A DNA stretch of 64,000 bases from Verpa conica (GCA_033030425.1 JAUFSD010000011.1:372001-436000); one strand, 5' to 3'; shown: positions 1 through 11,566, numbered from the stretch's first letter. Numbers and translations: made by a program. Notes: generated by a model from the letters alone, not told the origin.

Positions 1-2778
1 AGGGGGCAAGAAATGTAAATCCTTCGGCGGCGGCGTTGGAGGAAGTGGGGATTCTAATTCTTCAAAGTACTGGCGCGGAGTGGTCGGCGAATCAAGAATC
101 TGCATAGAAAGTCTTCTAGCCGGGTGATCTTCCATCTCAGGGCTAGCCGACGCAGACGTCCAACCGTCTGACTGATCATCTAGGCCTGTGTGGGCCGAAT
201 CCGGAATCTCCGAACAGGACGTGGAATCATACTGTTCGTCATATTCATCGCAATGCGAATAATCTCCTTCCGTCTCATCTGTTTCGTCCTGATACTCCGC
301 TTCTGTTTCCTCCGACGCATCATGATAATCTGCCTCTGTTTCCTCTGCCTCTGTTTCTGTTTCTGTCTCTACTTCTGTTTCTGTCTCTTGATCATCTCTC
401 TCGTCATCCTCTTGATATCCGCCTGGGGTCACTAGATCCCTGTTTGTATATTCTACCGGAGTATTTGTGTATGATTTTAAAAAATCTTCTCTTGGCTCAT
501 CGTAATGTTCAAAAACATCTGCAATAGTAGCCCTGTCATCAATTGGCGTGTCAGACGCGTTAGTTGAAGTCATTGGAGATACTGGAGATAAATTTCTTTG
601 TGCTTGGGCCATAAGTGTACTGCGCATTGCAGCATCAAGTGTGCTGCTAAGCATTATTGGTATATAGGCTTCGTTGGGGCTCGTGGTTGCATCCTGTTGG
701 TCGCTTGTCGGGGGCTCTACCGCAACGCCAACGGAATCGAACATGTGATGTGCTGGCATGTCCGAAGTTGGTGGGTCGCGATTGTAGTCGGAATCGATGT
801 TATAGCCCGACCAACTCGAATCAGGTCTAAGGTATTTTGATGCCGAGAGAAAAGGAGGCTCCCTCGGCGAGTCAGGCGTAACGATCAGAGGGATAGATGG
901 TTCAGCGCGTCTGGGCTCGATTAACGAGAATGGTCTTTGCCGTGTCATCGGAGAAATAGTATCTTGGTTCTCGTTTAGTTGCTGAACATGTTTTAACAAT
1001 TGGTTCTCACTCATACCTTGGACTGAAAAAGGTATATCGTCTTCAAAAGACGATTCAGAACTCCTACTGAGGGTCGATGCTTGTGATGGTGGCCTTTCAA
1101 AGACCTGGCGAAACACTGGCCTCTCTTCTTCTTCAGACCTGTCATCCACTGAATCCAAACTTTGTTCCACAGGACCCTCTGAGTCCATATTAGTGTCAAT
1201 CGGCCCGGACTCTTCAGCCTCATCTCTAGTCTCGGCCCTGTCCACTTCAGCCTGATTTGTAGGTTGTGGCTGAAATCCTTCAGCCTCGTCTTCATCCTCT
1301 TCGTCAATCCTTTGGCTAACGGCACTTCTCAGTGATGGGCTCGAATCAGTTACTTCATCAATTTCTCCCTTCATACTATGTTTGGAATTTCTCGGGGCGA
1401 TCGTCACTTTCCCCTCATTGGTCTCCTTTAGTGTCTTGTTGAAGGCGCTTTGAATTCGGGCTCTCCTTGCGGCAAAGTCAATAGTCCCTAATTCTGGTAT
1501 TTTCTTCTTGATATCCCTACCCCTAGTTTCACTGATATTGGTGCTCCTTCCACCTCGGCCACGCTGTATTCCTACATCTTTTGCATATGATGATGTTGTT
1601 GTTGGAGACTGCCCACTATTCTGAAACTTCTGTCTTGAAGAAGCAGCTGTCGAACTGGCCGACTGCTGTAAACGATTTCGTGATGAGCGCAAAGGCGGTG
1701 ATTTTGCAGGCGGGGGTGCAGATATATATGCTTGTAGTCTGGGACTACTTATAGGCTGAGGCGGGCGTCGCGACCCATGTGAAGACACGACAATAGGTGC
1801 AAGTGTTTCAGCCTTCGATCCATTTTCTCGGCCTCCTTTGCGCTTTGCGGGGGATGTAGGTGAGCCCAATCGTGATTTTGGTAAAGGAATCCCGGAGCGT
1901 GCTGCCTGAGGGGCCCTGTGTGATGTAATATCCTGCGGGGATGTGGTAAAGACAATATCAAAGTCGTCAGGAGGGCTATAGTTTTCAATATTCGACCTGC
2001 TCCGCCGATGGCGCAAAGACTTTCCAGTAGCAGTGCCACTACTATCATCTTCTTGATCCTCGGTATCAGCAAGCGAAGCTGCCGAAGGTGAATGTATCTC
2101 CAAGGCAGAGCGGCTCCTCCGGTGAAGATTTACTCTAAGATGCTTGTCGTTCACTGACGTATCCAATGGTGGTAAGTTTTTCGAACTCAAGAACCCTTCC
2201 GACATTTTCCGGGTCTTTGCTCGCTGAAGACCACCGTCGAGCTTCTCCCCAGTACCCTCAGCATGTATATCATGAGCAGACATTGACCGCTCGGTCTTTA
2301 CTCTTCCGCTTGGTGCAGGAGTGTTTCCCCTCCCATTCAGTCTAGAAGAATTCTCCCTCCCGTTTGGTCCAGAAGAAGTTGACCTTGGAGCTGACTGCCC
2401 ATTCCCACCAGCCGGTTTCCATGCGGGTGTTTTCCTAGTCCGGTATCCGACGGAACCTGCCGCTACAGCTGGAATGCGATTGCTAGGATTCGGAATTTTT
2501 TCATCCTTCTTGTCATTAAATCGACTCACGATATCTTTGAAATTTGGCGAATGGACGTTTACCGGGGTGGTTCCGGGTTTTACTAACGGAGTTGAGACGG
2601 ATCTGGTTGGGTTCTGCCGGTACGGGGATACATAGTTTGACTTCGCATTGATGGTTGAGGATTTCGGGACAATAGCCCGGTGCTGCTTGGGCGGAGATGG
2701 AGTTATCGATGACGGTGGGTCAGGAAGGGGACCATTCGGAGGTGGTCGCGCAGAAGCATCAAGACTACTTGGAGACAT
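1..2778 (-). CDS. Long disordered protein, 5' part only (possible Rho GEF-family protein)
   Basis: One uninterrupted frame on the minus strand runs from an ATG at 2778 to the left edge of the window: 926 codons without a stop, so the gene is partial and continues to the left. An in-frame TGA lies just upstream of the ATG, which supports this start. The protein is rich in Ser, Pro, Arg and acidic residues and looks intrinsically disordered throughout. It begins MSPSSLDASARPPP; a short motif near residue 90 (FKDIVSRFNDKKDEKIP) and a later DFAARRARIQSAFNKT segment look conserved. Around 340-430 there is an acidic run of alternating Glu and Thr. The IVSRFN-type motif reminds me of N-termini of ascomycete Rho guanine-nucleotide exchange factors, but no DH, PH or BAR domain lies inside the window, so this identity is only a guess. 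That the gene is real is well supported by frame length and codon texture. Confidence 0.8.
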   Translation of the reverse strand, partial: MSPSSLDASARPPPNGPLPDPPSSITPSPPKQHRAIVPKSSTINAKSNYVSPYRQNPTRSVSTPLVKPGTTPVNVHSPNFKDIVSRFNDKKDEKIPNPSNRIPAVAAGSVGYRTRKTPAWKPAGGNGQSAPRSTSSGPNGRENSSRLNGRGNTPAPSGRVKTERSMSAHDIHAEGTGEKLDGGLQRAKTRKMSEGFLSSKNLPPLDTSVNDKHLRVNLHRRSRSALEIHSPSAASLADTEDQEDDSSGTATGKSLRHRRSRSNIENYSPPDDFDIVFTTSPQDITSHRAPQAARSGIPLPKSRLGSPTSPAKRKGGRENGSKAETLAPIVVSSHGSRRPPQPISSPRLQAYISAPPPAKSPPLRSSRNRLQQSASSTAASSRQKFQNSGQSPTTTSSYAKDVGIQRGRGGRSTNISETRGRDIKKKIPELGTIDFAARRARIQSAFNKTLKETNEGKVTIAPRNSKHSMKGEIDEVTDSSPSLRSAVSQRIDEEDEDEAEGFQPQPTNQAEVDRAETRDEAEESGPIDTNMDSEGPVEQSLDSVDDRSEEEERPVFRQVFERPPSQASTLSRSSESSFEDDIPFSVQGMSENQLLKHVQQLNENQDTISPMTRQRPFSLIEPRRAEPSIPLIVTPDSPREPPFLSASKYLRPDSSWSGYNIDSDYNRDPPTSDMPAHHMFDSVGVAVEPPTSDQQDATTSPNEAYIPIMLSSTLDAAMRSTLMAQAQRNLSPVSPMTSTNASDTPIDDRATIADVFEHYDEPREDFLKSYTNTPVEYTNRDLVTPGGYQEDDERDDQETETEVETETETEAEETEADYHDASEETEAEYQDETDETEGDYSHCDEYDEQYDSTSCSEIPDSAHTGLDDQSDGWTSASASPEMEDHPARRLSMQILDSPTTPRQYFEELESPLPPTPPPKDLHFLPP

Positions 2779-4407
2779 TGCTGCGGGACATGTGGGGGGA
2801 TATCAGAAATACACGCGGAAAGGGAAACGACAGACGGAAGGAAAAATCTGTAATCGTGATGTATAGAAGTTTGCGATGGATGTGCTTGTTTTGTTTGCTC
2901 TGGCGGAGCTGATGGGACCGTGCTGGGGACTGCTGGTGGCTAGCTGGATAAGTGGGCATGCACCGGGAATGTATGGTGCAGCGCTATGCTAATAATCAAT
3001 GCTCAGCACCTTTAGTTAAGGATATAGCTATATAGAGACCTATAAGTGGAAGTGGATGTTTGTACGTTTCGGCTGTTATATTAAGTGGTTTTCGTCGAGA
3101 GCGAGAATATGCAGTGGGGATCCCCCCGCGTCCGTGATTGCTCTCTCACTTTTTTCGGAACTAAGGTCCAGAATCAGCAAGGAAGCCAGATGGGTGGGAA
3201 TCAACGAGGACAGGAGAGTGGGAGGAGTGCAGCGGGGGGGGGGCCTGTGTCTGCTGTAGAGGAGGTACGGGCTGCTGCTATTGCTGTGTAAACGGAGGGG
3301 GAAGGTGCTGTTGGGGTAGTAGCAGAGCAGTAGTACTCTATTCTCACCGTGGATTCCTGTTTTTGGAGTTATTTCTTCCCTCTTCTTAGTTGCTTGCCCC
3401 GTCTCTCACAACCCTCACGAATCCTCTTCTCTGCCAGCAACTACGGCCACGGAGGGGAAGGATGGATGTCAGGGCTAGATTAGGGAAAGTATGAATAGGA
3501 AACAAGTGTCGAGCAGAAAGGAAGGAAGTCTGCGAGGGAACACACCCCCTGCCTGCAAGCACTTTACGAGTACAGGCCCTAGCCGGGTTGTACGGAGGGG
3601 AGATACGACGAACCACCACCCACAGGATGATATGTATGCTACTATCCGGAATCCCAGGCTGAGGATAAACACCAGGTGCAGGACAGGAATGATAGGGATA
3701 ACTGGGGGGTGGGATGGGATGGGGATGGGGGGGATGGGGGGGGAAGTGTCGTGATTGAATGAATGGGGGGGAAATCCAGAGATGGCCTCGAGGGGCAAAT
3801 TCTTCTTTGAGGGGCGATGGACGCAAAGACTACGAGCTGGTATCAGTGCTGATTGATTGAGGCGTTAGGAGCTGTCCAGTCACTGCCTTTACTTTCTTAC
3901 TCGTGCTCTCACTCGCTGTGGCATCAGTCCAGCTTGAGGGTGTAAGTTGCGCAACTAGGCGTCTGCGTTCTGCTAACAAGGCTTCTCCCACTCTCCCACT
4001 CAGAATCTCATGGTGAGGCAAGGGGTTGCTGTCCGGGAAGCACGCAGGCATTCGAGCATTCGAGGGCATGAGCGTCATTGCTATGATTGGTGTGTTGGTT
4101 GGTGGGTTAGCAACAGTCTGCAGCCTCAATACCCCTTGGCACGCTACACTCTTGCCCACAACCACGGAGACTATTTTGCGATGCAAGACTAATTTTGGGA
4201 CGCGGTCGCGTTTCGTTTAAGTGTGCTACTTCCCTGGATCTCAACGCGCCCGCTGTTCGAGATCGGCGCTGAAGAACTGCAACCATTACACTACATCCCC
4301 CCATCATCCCATCACCCCCACCCCCCCCAAATCCTCAAATTCCAATCATAATTACTCCTTCCTTCGTTTCTGTCTCTAAGGTAAACTACCAAACGACTAT
4401 CATCACT
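2779..4407. other. Divergent intergenic region between the disordered protein and TERT
   Basis: This 1.6-kb stretch separates two divergently transcribed genes. It holds pyrimidine- and purine-rich tracts, a strong G-run cluster at 3704-3743 (listed separately), a G run near 3235, and a C-rich run just before the TERT start (4317-4328). Open frames on both strands here are short, low in complexity and resemble no protein family, so I treat the stretch as two promoters plus 5' leaders. No TATA box or ACGCGT element was evident. Confidence 0.6.
3704..3743 (+). promoter_or_regulatory. Predicted G-quadruplex-forming tract upstream of TERT
   Basis: Six runs of three to eight G are separated by single T or AT spacers. 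This meets the G3+N1-7 quadruplex pattern with very short loops. It lies about 660 bp before the TERT ATG and about 930 bp upstream of the left-hand gene start. Folding and any effect on transcription are inference. Confidence 0.6.
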
Positions 4408-7400
4408 ATGGCCTCTACCAGGAAACGAAAACGAGCAATGAGTCAAGTCAATGGCAAACGAGGGGACGATGGCAAAGACACAACTAAGGCTGAACCTCCT
4501 GTCAACCCAACTACCCCTGATTCTCGTCCAACAAAGAAATCTCGAAGTCAGCATCCGCAAAGAACGCAATTGCCCGCCTTCCCCGCTCCCTTGCTTCTCC
4601 ACCATCCAGTGCTCTCCTTATATTTTCCTAAACTGTTATTGCTTCACTCCTTTCTTCAACAAGCTCTCTCGTTCTCAAAGCCTTCCTCTCTCAGAAAACT
4701 AGAGGAGATTGGTAAAGGAACTGATACAGACCTAGCACTTCTCTTAAAAACAGCTATTGTGGGGTTAAAAGAATTACGTGCACCAAACACAGTGCTAGAT
4801 ATTCAGGATGCTACTCAATCAACCGGGGGTTCACGTCAGGCGACTTCCTCTCAGTCTGAGGTATTGTTCCCTAGGCGGCCGTGGATAATCCTTGACGCCT
4901 TATAGGCCGTGCCGAGAACCCACTCTAATCTTCTCGGTAGATTGTAGATCTAACCCTCCACACTCTCTTCTATCGGTCCTTATCAACATATAGACCAAAT
5001 AGCGCAGTGTATCCAGGGAAACCAAATAATATATTGGCCCAGGGCTATTCACTTAATAATAATCGTTTCTCGGCCCCAGGGTTCAATGCCGGGCCCCTTG
5101 GGATAGACATAGTAAATTACTACCCGAACGCTCACGTCGGCACTCTGAAATCTCCCGTATGGAGTCGTCTATTGAGTGCTGTAGGGGATGAGGTGATGCT
5201 TGATCTACTGCTCAACACAAGCATATTCCTTCAGCTAGACAGTAACCAGAGCGACGTTGCAAAAGCGAACTACTACCAACTCGCAGGTTAGTGTTTTCTC
5301 GGCCGTGCTTGCAATTTAACTTTTTTTCTCTGCACCGGGGCTAGAAGTACTTATCTTCTCGGTAAATGAATTGGGTTTTCTTGTAACTTCCACTTTCGGC
5401 TATTATGCATGTCATGCTTGACGAGCCGATACCCGAATTCGGTTCCTATGTTTTTATCCCCTTTTTTCCAGCCTCCGTACCTGAGCACGCATCCCACCCA
5501 AGGTGTCGGTTTACGCGTATCAAGAAGGGGCCTTTTTTAACAGATCAGAATTTAATGATTAACATTACCGCAACCTTTTTTCCTTAGGGCCATCACTCTC
5601 GGATTCTCTAAATAACCTAGCATCAGCTCCAGCTCCAGCTCCACCAGCCCCCACTAAGGCTTCCGTGGTAGCTGCGCCAGGAACCCGTTCCGCTGGTGCA
5701 CCCTTGAAACGCTCCTTGTCGGAAATTGAGGGTACGGGCGCCAAGCTTATCGAGAAGAAAATTAGACCGAACCGTCCCTCTGCCGTTCATTTTACCAACC
5801 GTAACAACGACAGCAAAAATGACAAAAAAATCCCTGATGATCTCCTACATTCCAATAAAAAAAATTTATCAAAATCAAATCCAACGGTGACACGGGATTT
5901 AAGGACTCCGGGAGAGATCACTTTTGTAAGATCTAGAATGTTTTACTCAAAGCCGGCTTACAACGGCTGTGGAGAGGTGGAATTTGGCTTACGTCATATA
6001 CGTAGGTTGCCCTTCCATCTCTGCTTTTTTGTTCTTTGCTTTTCCTGTTGCCTAAATGGCATGACATGCCGCGGTGTCACGTGCGCCTATAAAACCCCAA
6101 GTGTGCCTCTTGTATGCGAGCTTGTCCCTTGTGAGACAGAAATATTATACTACAACCAATATATCCAATCGTATTTTGACTCTTTTTTTGCACTAAACCC
6201 CGTACTCTGCTATACCTAAATTCACTGGTCCACATCCGCTAAAATAAGAATGATAAAACAAAACAGATGTTCTAAATCGCTTCCCGGACGCATCGGTGAA
6301 ATCTCATACGGTGCATATACTGAAGTATATTTTTCCGCGACAATTTAATCTCCACAATGCTTTCACTTCCATAATCGATAGGAAGGAGACAGTACAGCCA
6401 CTTAAAGACTATACTGTTCGGGAAAAAGAAATTATTGCCCTAAATAACAAAAAGCCAAGATCAGCAGATGATATCCCCAAGAGGTTAAGGGGAACTATAT
6501 TTGAACTAGTTGCTAGAATGCAAAGGCTGCATAAGAGGTGCTCGTATCATGCACTTGTGAAATACTATTGCCCAGTTGTGGTAAGTCCTGAGACACAAAC
6601 CCCAGTGACCAGAGGCTTATCCAATCATAGCTTTGCGATGGCGTCCGTGATAAACGTATTTTTAAAAATAAGCCTTCGACCGCTAGTAGTGGGCTGGCCA
6701 CCCAGGATAGGGAAAATATCCCGCTTTCAAAGACTATCAATACTACCGATGCAGCTTGCAACCCCAGCGATAGCATCGTGAAGCAGGGTGAGGCTTTCAC
6801 GGATTTCGCATCGACTCCTGGAGAGGTATCTGCATTTGCGAGGGCTGTTATCGGGAGTGTGATACCTCGAGATTTCTGGGGTAAGGGGGGCGGAGGAGAG
6901 GCGAATAGAAAGACGGTTATGGATAGTGTCGATTGGTTTGTTAAGATGCGAAGATATGAAAGCCTTTCCTTACATGAAGTTATGCAAGGTTTAAAGGTAC
7001 TATTCCGTAACCCCCGCAGTTTTTTTTAAAGCGGCTAATAGTGTGTATCAATGATACTAGCTTACTGATTTTGACTGGCTCTGCCCTCCTGGTATGACTT
7101 CAGCTTCTAAACTCTCTTCAACTGATGCACTCAAGCGCCGTCAACTCTTAGCAGAGTTTCTCTTCTGGCTATTTGATTCTTTCCTCATGCCACTCCTGCG
7201 TTTTCACTTCTACATCACTGAGTCCGGTGCACAACGGAATCGTATCTTCTACTTCCGCCATGATGCATGGAGGAAGATCTGTGAACCTACACTGAATATA
7301 CTTAAGAGAAATATGTTTCAGGAAATGAAGCCCGAGAGAGCGAAAAAGATATTGGATCAGAGAAATTTGGGGTTCGCACAGATTAGACTATTACCAAAAA

Positions 7401-9247
7401 AGAATGGAGTCAGACCGGTCATGAATCTAAAGCGGAGGACCCTAAAGGTGGTGAGTAGTTCAAGCTCAAGTAATTTCCTATATTTGTGGATGACTTGCTA
7501 ATCTAAACGGGGAACTTAGGATAAGCGGAGAGGCATGGGTAAAGTGGTGCTGGCACCGAGTATCAATTCTATCTTAACGCCTATTCATAACGTTTTAGTA
7601 TTCGAGAGGGTTTGACTCCCATATACTACGAATATAGATACAAAAGCTAATCTGAACCCCCGACTCCTAGTCACGGAACTTAGGGAAAATGGGCGCATCC
7701 ATATCTTCTATTCGAGATTTGTATCCCAGGCTTAAAGCTTTCCAGACTCTCCTCAAAGAAAAAGGCTGGACTGGGCGAAAGTTATACTTTGCCAAAGTCG
7801 ATATTCAATCCTGCTTTGACACGATCCCGCAGGGCAAGCTTATTAAACTCATCGAGACAATTGTCACAGAAGAAGAGTACCGCATTGAGAAACATGCTGA
7901 AATTAGACCTCCTTTAACTATAGCTGGCGCAAAGAGGCCAATAAGGAGGTACTTAGCGAAAGCAAACCTAACAGATGAATTTGAGAGGTTTGAAGACTTT
8001 GCAAAATCAGAAGTGAAACGCGTAGGCGCAAGAAAGACTATATTTGTCGATAATGTAGTGCATTTATTCAAGGACACGAGCGAGTTATTGGATCTTCTTG
8101 AGGAACATGTGCGGCGGAATATCATTAAGATCGGGAAAAAGTTCTTCCGGCAGAAAAACGGTATTCCGCAAGGCTCCGTTCTGTCATCGATTCTCTGCAA
8201 CTTCTTTTATGGCGATCTTGAAAATAGTAAGCTTTCGTTTGCGCTGGCTGAAGACGGTGTTCTCTTGAGGCTTGTGGATGACTTTTTATACATCACATTG
8301 CAAAGAGGGAAAGCGGAGAAATTTTTAAAGATCATGCATGAAGGGCACCCGGAGTATGGCGCGTTTGTGGGTGTCCATAAATCCATGGCAAACTTTGAGA
8401 CGAGTGTTGGTGGGGTAAAGATCAATAGTTTAGTCGACACATCGGAGTTCCCTTATTGCGGGAATCTAATAAACACGAAGTCATTGGATATTCGGAAAGA
8501 TAGGGGGGGGAATTCTCAGACCAGTATGTTCCCCTGCGTCTACGATCTGTGGTATAGGATGTGGAGTACTAATAGGAAGGAAACAGACATAAATGATATT
8601 CTTACAGTGGAATACTCTAAACGAGCTGGGCGAGCCCTTCATAGGAAGGTTGTGGGGTAACTTATTGATCCATATCGGCTACTTATGCTATCTAACTAAA
8701 AAAAAAAAAATTGCAGATCCTTCAAAATGCAAGTGCACCCGATGTACTTCGATACCGAATTCAACAGCTTCTCAACAGTACTAAAGAACATATACCACAA
8801 TTTCATTGAAGCGGCAATGAAGTTCCACCGCTCAGTCAGGGCCCTAACCGGCTCTAAACAACCGAGGGCATCTTTGCTTATCAAGATAGTGTCAGAAATC
8901 TTGGAGTTATCTTACACCCTGCTCCGGAAGAACTCAGGTGGGAAGTACCGGTGCACGGTTAAGAAGTCGCAGGTCCAATGGTCTGTGCCCCCACCCGTAC
9001 CCTCGGACTCCTCCCCCTTAAACTGGTCAAAGCGCAATGACGTTTTGTATCTGAAGCTAACCGAGTATCCCCCTGTGTATCTAGGCTAGGAGTACAAGCG
9101 TTCAAGAAGACCTTGGGGAAGAAACAAACAAAGTATCGTGAGCTGTTAGAGTGGCTGGATAATACGCTGGAGAAGGAAGAGGCTAAAGGGATGGTTGTAA
9201 GGATTTCATGTCTGGGCACTGATCCGTTTCAGTCTTTTAAGTATTGA
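4408..9247 (+). CDS. TERT: Telomerase reverse transcriptase (TERT), 10 exons, 1225 aa
   Basis: Catalytic subunit of telomerase, which adds TTAGGG-type repeats to chromosome ends using an RNA template. Exons: 4408-4880, 4994-5286, 5588-6001, 6267-6580, 6706-6996, 7061-7450, 7520-7609, 7671-8656, 8717-8980, 9085-9247; 3678 nt in total, and the frame closes at every junction. The N-terminal TEN-like part has YYPNAHVGTLKSPVW and ANYYQLAG. The RNA-binding domain reads FGLRHIHVLNRFP across the exon 3/4 junction, then VSAFARAVIGSVIPRDFWG; the T motif lies near residues 628-665 (FYITESGAQRNRIFYF). The RT domain has motif A KVDIQSCFD (Asp799), motif B' NGIPQGSVLS and motif C RLVDDFLYIT (Asp958/959), so the catalytic triad is intact. 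The thumb/CTE has QVHPMYFDTEFNS. The first donor (4880/4881) is the least certain; a donor at 4860 would break the frame. Exon 6 could end at 7447 instead. Length is typical for filamentous fungi. Confidence 0.97.
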
Positions 9248-10813
9248 GTGGTACTTGTTGGTTTATGTTTTGTTATTAAACGTAGTCTGTTGCAGAAGTA
9301 CAAGTTTTAGAAAATATTAATTGCTAATCTTTTTTAACCGAAGTTTCATATCATATTACTTTTTTTCGTTGAGGTTCTTTGTGAAACTTGACTTAGAGAT
9401 GTTGTGAGATTTTCTGGAAACTTTGGTTAGTTTGTCCTAATTTCTTAAATCTGGTTCTTGATACTGCATGTACTCTTAAATCCCGTCGATCGACACTTAT
9501 GGAGACACTATGATAGGTCTTTCTGGTAGCAGTAGTTCTTACATACAATAGTAGCCCTCACCCAAGTCACCATAGGAAAGGTACAATATGTAGATAACTC
9601 CTTAACCTGAAGAAGTCAAACTAGGCTTATCCTGCTATACTAACAGTTTCCAGGAGTATCCCGGCTACATTAGGAGAGTCATACCTTCCGGGAGTTCCCC
9701 CCACCTCAGTGGGGTTGATATGTGAATCGTACCCAAGCGGTCAACACAATGCTATGACCATACCCGTGTCCGTGTCATCATTCCCCTCCCGTGCCGGGGT
9801 TCTTCTCAGTCACGGCACAGGTCAATGTTCCGATTAGGTGTGACCGTTACTGGGACGCTTGCGCTTGCGTGGCTGTAGCGTGGTTGTGGAAAGATCCGTG
9901 TGACCATTCACCGCGGGGATTTAATAGTTCGGCATATAGAGGGAATGATGGTAGGTTTTGGCGGGAGTGGGGCAGTCAGAGGGTGGATCAGGTGATAAAA
10001 TATGTTTGTAACATTTAGTTTGTAGAACCTGAAGTGGTTCTTTCCGAGGTGTTTATTTTTGCGTATTATATACACTGTAATATTAGTATAGAAGGTCTAG
10101 AGGCCGTAATATTGAGGGCTATAGTATATGTACTTGATAGTGCTAGGAAGATAGGGTATTACCAAAGCTTTTACGAGCGGGTGAGCCTATGTATTAGTGA
10201 GGTTTTATTTATTTTATTCTTCACACTGCCTAAGTATTATGAAGATTTTCATGAGCTATTACGAAGTTTTGAGAGGATACAAATCTTCATGGTCATTATA
10301 GCAGGTTCTGGAAGGATTGGTCTCGGAGTTATTTAGGCTAGTTCTAGGTTTGCTATCAGCAATTATACAAAAGGCTAGCCTATTTTACTAGGACCAGTAC
10401 AGAAGTTAACTAAAGACCCTCTCACTAATATAATGTATATATACTTCTATGTTATAGTTTGCTTTTTACAGTAGCCATGACGTTAGTGTTGATAATACGG
10501 TTCATCTTAGTCACCCCACATCACTCGCTTAACGCGTTACATCACCACGCCACAACTCTGTCGTTCCTCTTCACCACTTCGTCTTCATACTCCAACCGTG
10601 TACTCTTTAATAATCTTCTGCCATCTCCATCATTATCACTTTGTTATCCTACAAGTAAATACCATAATTCATCAGGTGCTCCTTGGAGCTATCCTTATCA
10701 TCCACGTTGCTTTACCACTATTTTATCAACGTATCAACGGTAAATATAAAACTATCAGTGGAACCCTAGTCAAGCTATTCATAACTAACCAACAGAGTAT
10801 TTATCTCGCAGAT
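9248..10813. other. TA-rich intergenic region, nothing coding supported
   Basis: Between TERT and the next plus-strand gene lies 1.57 kb of TA-rich sequence. Short frames, for example at 10034-10336 and 10459-10743, have no family resemblance and a codon texture unlike the neighbouring genes. A more GC-rich patch at about 9650-9970 contains C/G runs but no recognisable gene. Part of this must be the TERT 3' UTR and the leader of the 10814 gene. Confidence 0.5.
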
Positions 10814-11566
10814 ATGTCTCTATCAGCCCCTAGCACAATAATACGCCTTCGGATCTACCTGAATAGATCAAGAACAAATTACACCGTATTTAGAGTTTTG
10901 AAGAACCGAGAGTACAAGGTAGATCAAACAGTCGAGGATCTTGTGAATTCTGAGCTCTCAGATGAAGTGAACGACACGAGTAAGCAACTACACCTCCAAC
11001 GCCTAGAAGGACAGCTGGACCCACTTTTTATTGTCGAATTCCCTGGAGGGGGGCAACGTTTCTTACTTGATTCAAGAAATGGCATAACTCTATGGTGCAG
11101 CGAGGCTATAGATAATGATAATCCAGGGAAAGACACGTCGAGGCGATATAGTTTTTTTTCAGAGAAGCTGGAGCCAATAAATTGGACCGTGAACAACCTC
11201 CTAGTATATCTCCAAAGGGCATATTTATGCCTACCATTCCAGAATCCGAGAATGAACAACAACAATAGGAGTTACCCTGTTAATATCTTTCTGAGGATTG
11301 GAGATAATCCTGATGACCCGAGAACAAAGTTCACGACGATTTTTGTCTCTGGAGATGCAAAGCTTGTAGATGTTTTCGAGCTTTTGGCTAGTGAGAGTGT
11401 TGAGGATTGGTACGCACTTTTTCAGTGGGTATGGAAGGAGGACAAAGGGAAATACGATGTGCCTATCCGTTGGTACTATGATGATGCACTGGAACAAGGG
11501 ATTGCCTTTAAGGATTGCGGCTGGGTGGATGACACAATTGTATGGCTAAGGCCGCAAGCTGGTTAA
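10814..11566 (+). CDS. Hypothetical protein, 250 aa, no recognised family
   Basis: An intronless frame starts at an ATG (MSLSAPSTIIRLRIYL); the open frame extends further upstream, but that part is low-complexity and TA-rich, so I start here. The protein is mixed alpha/beta in texture, with many charged residues and Trp-rich stretches such as VEDWYALFQWVWKE, and it ends in VDDTIVWLRPQAG. Conserved-looking glycines occur in VEFPGGGQRFLLD. No signal peptide or membrane segment is visible. It sits alone between two TA-rich spacers, so neighbours give no clue to its role. It could be a lineage-specific protein. I cannot assign a function, but length and codon use favour a genuine gene. Confidence 0.6.
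   Translation: MSLSAPSTIIRLRIYLNRSRTNYTVFRVLKNREYKVDQTVEDLVNSELSDEVNDTSKQLHLQRLEGQLDPLFIVEFPGGGQRFLLDSRNGITLWCSEAIDNDNPGKDTSRRYSFFSEKLEPINWTVNNLLVYLQRAYLCLPFQNPRMNNNNRSYPVNIFLRIGDNPDDPRTKFTTIFVSGDAKLVDVFELLASESVEDWYALFQWVWKEDKGKYDVPIRWYYDDALEQGIAFKDCGWVDDTIVWLRPQAG

Noticed and set aside
3386..3826. 146-codon minus-strand frame and overlapping frames upstream of TERT
   Set aside because: Pro/His/Ser-rich low-complexity product that simply reads the G-run tract in reverse; no family resemblance and lies in a promoter region.
5405..5587. 60-codon frame inside TERT, possible extra exon
   Set aside because: It falls in intron 2; joining 5286 to 5588 restores the family sequence NYYQLAGPSLSD in frame, so the piece is not needed.
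7805..8200. 131-codon antisense frame over the TERT RT domain
   Set aside because: Shadow of the TERT coding strand; no independent support.
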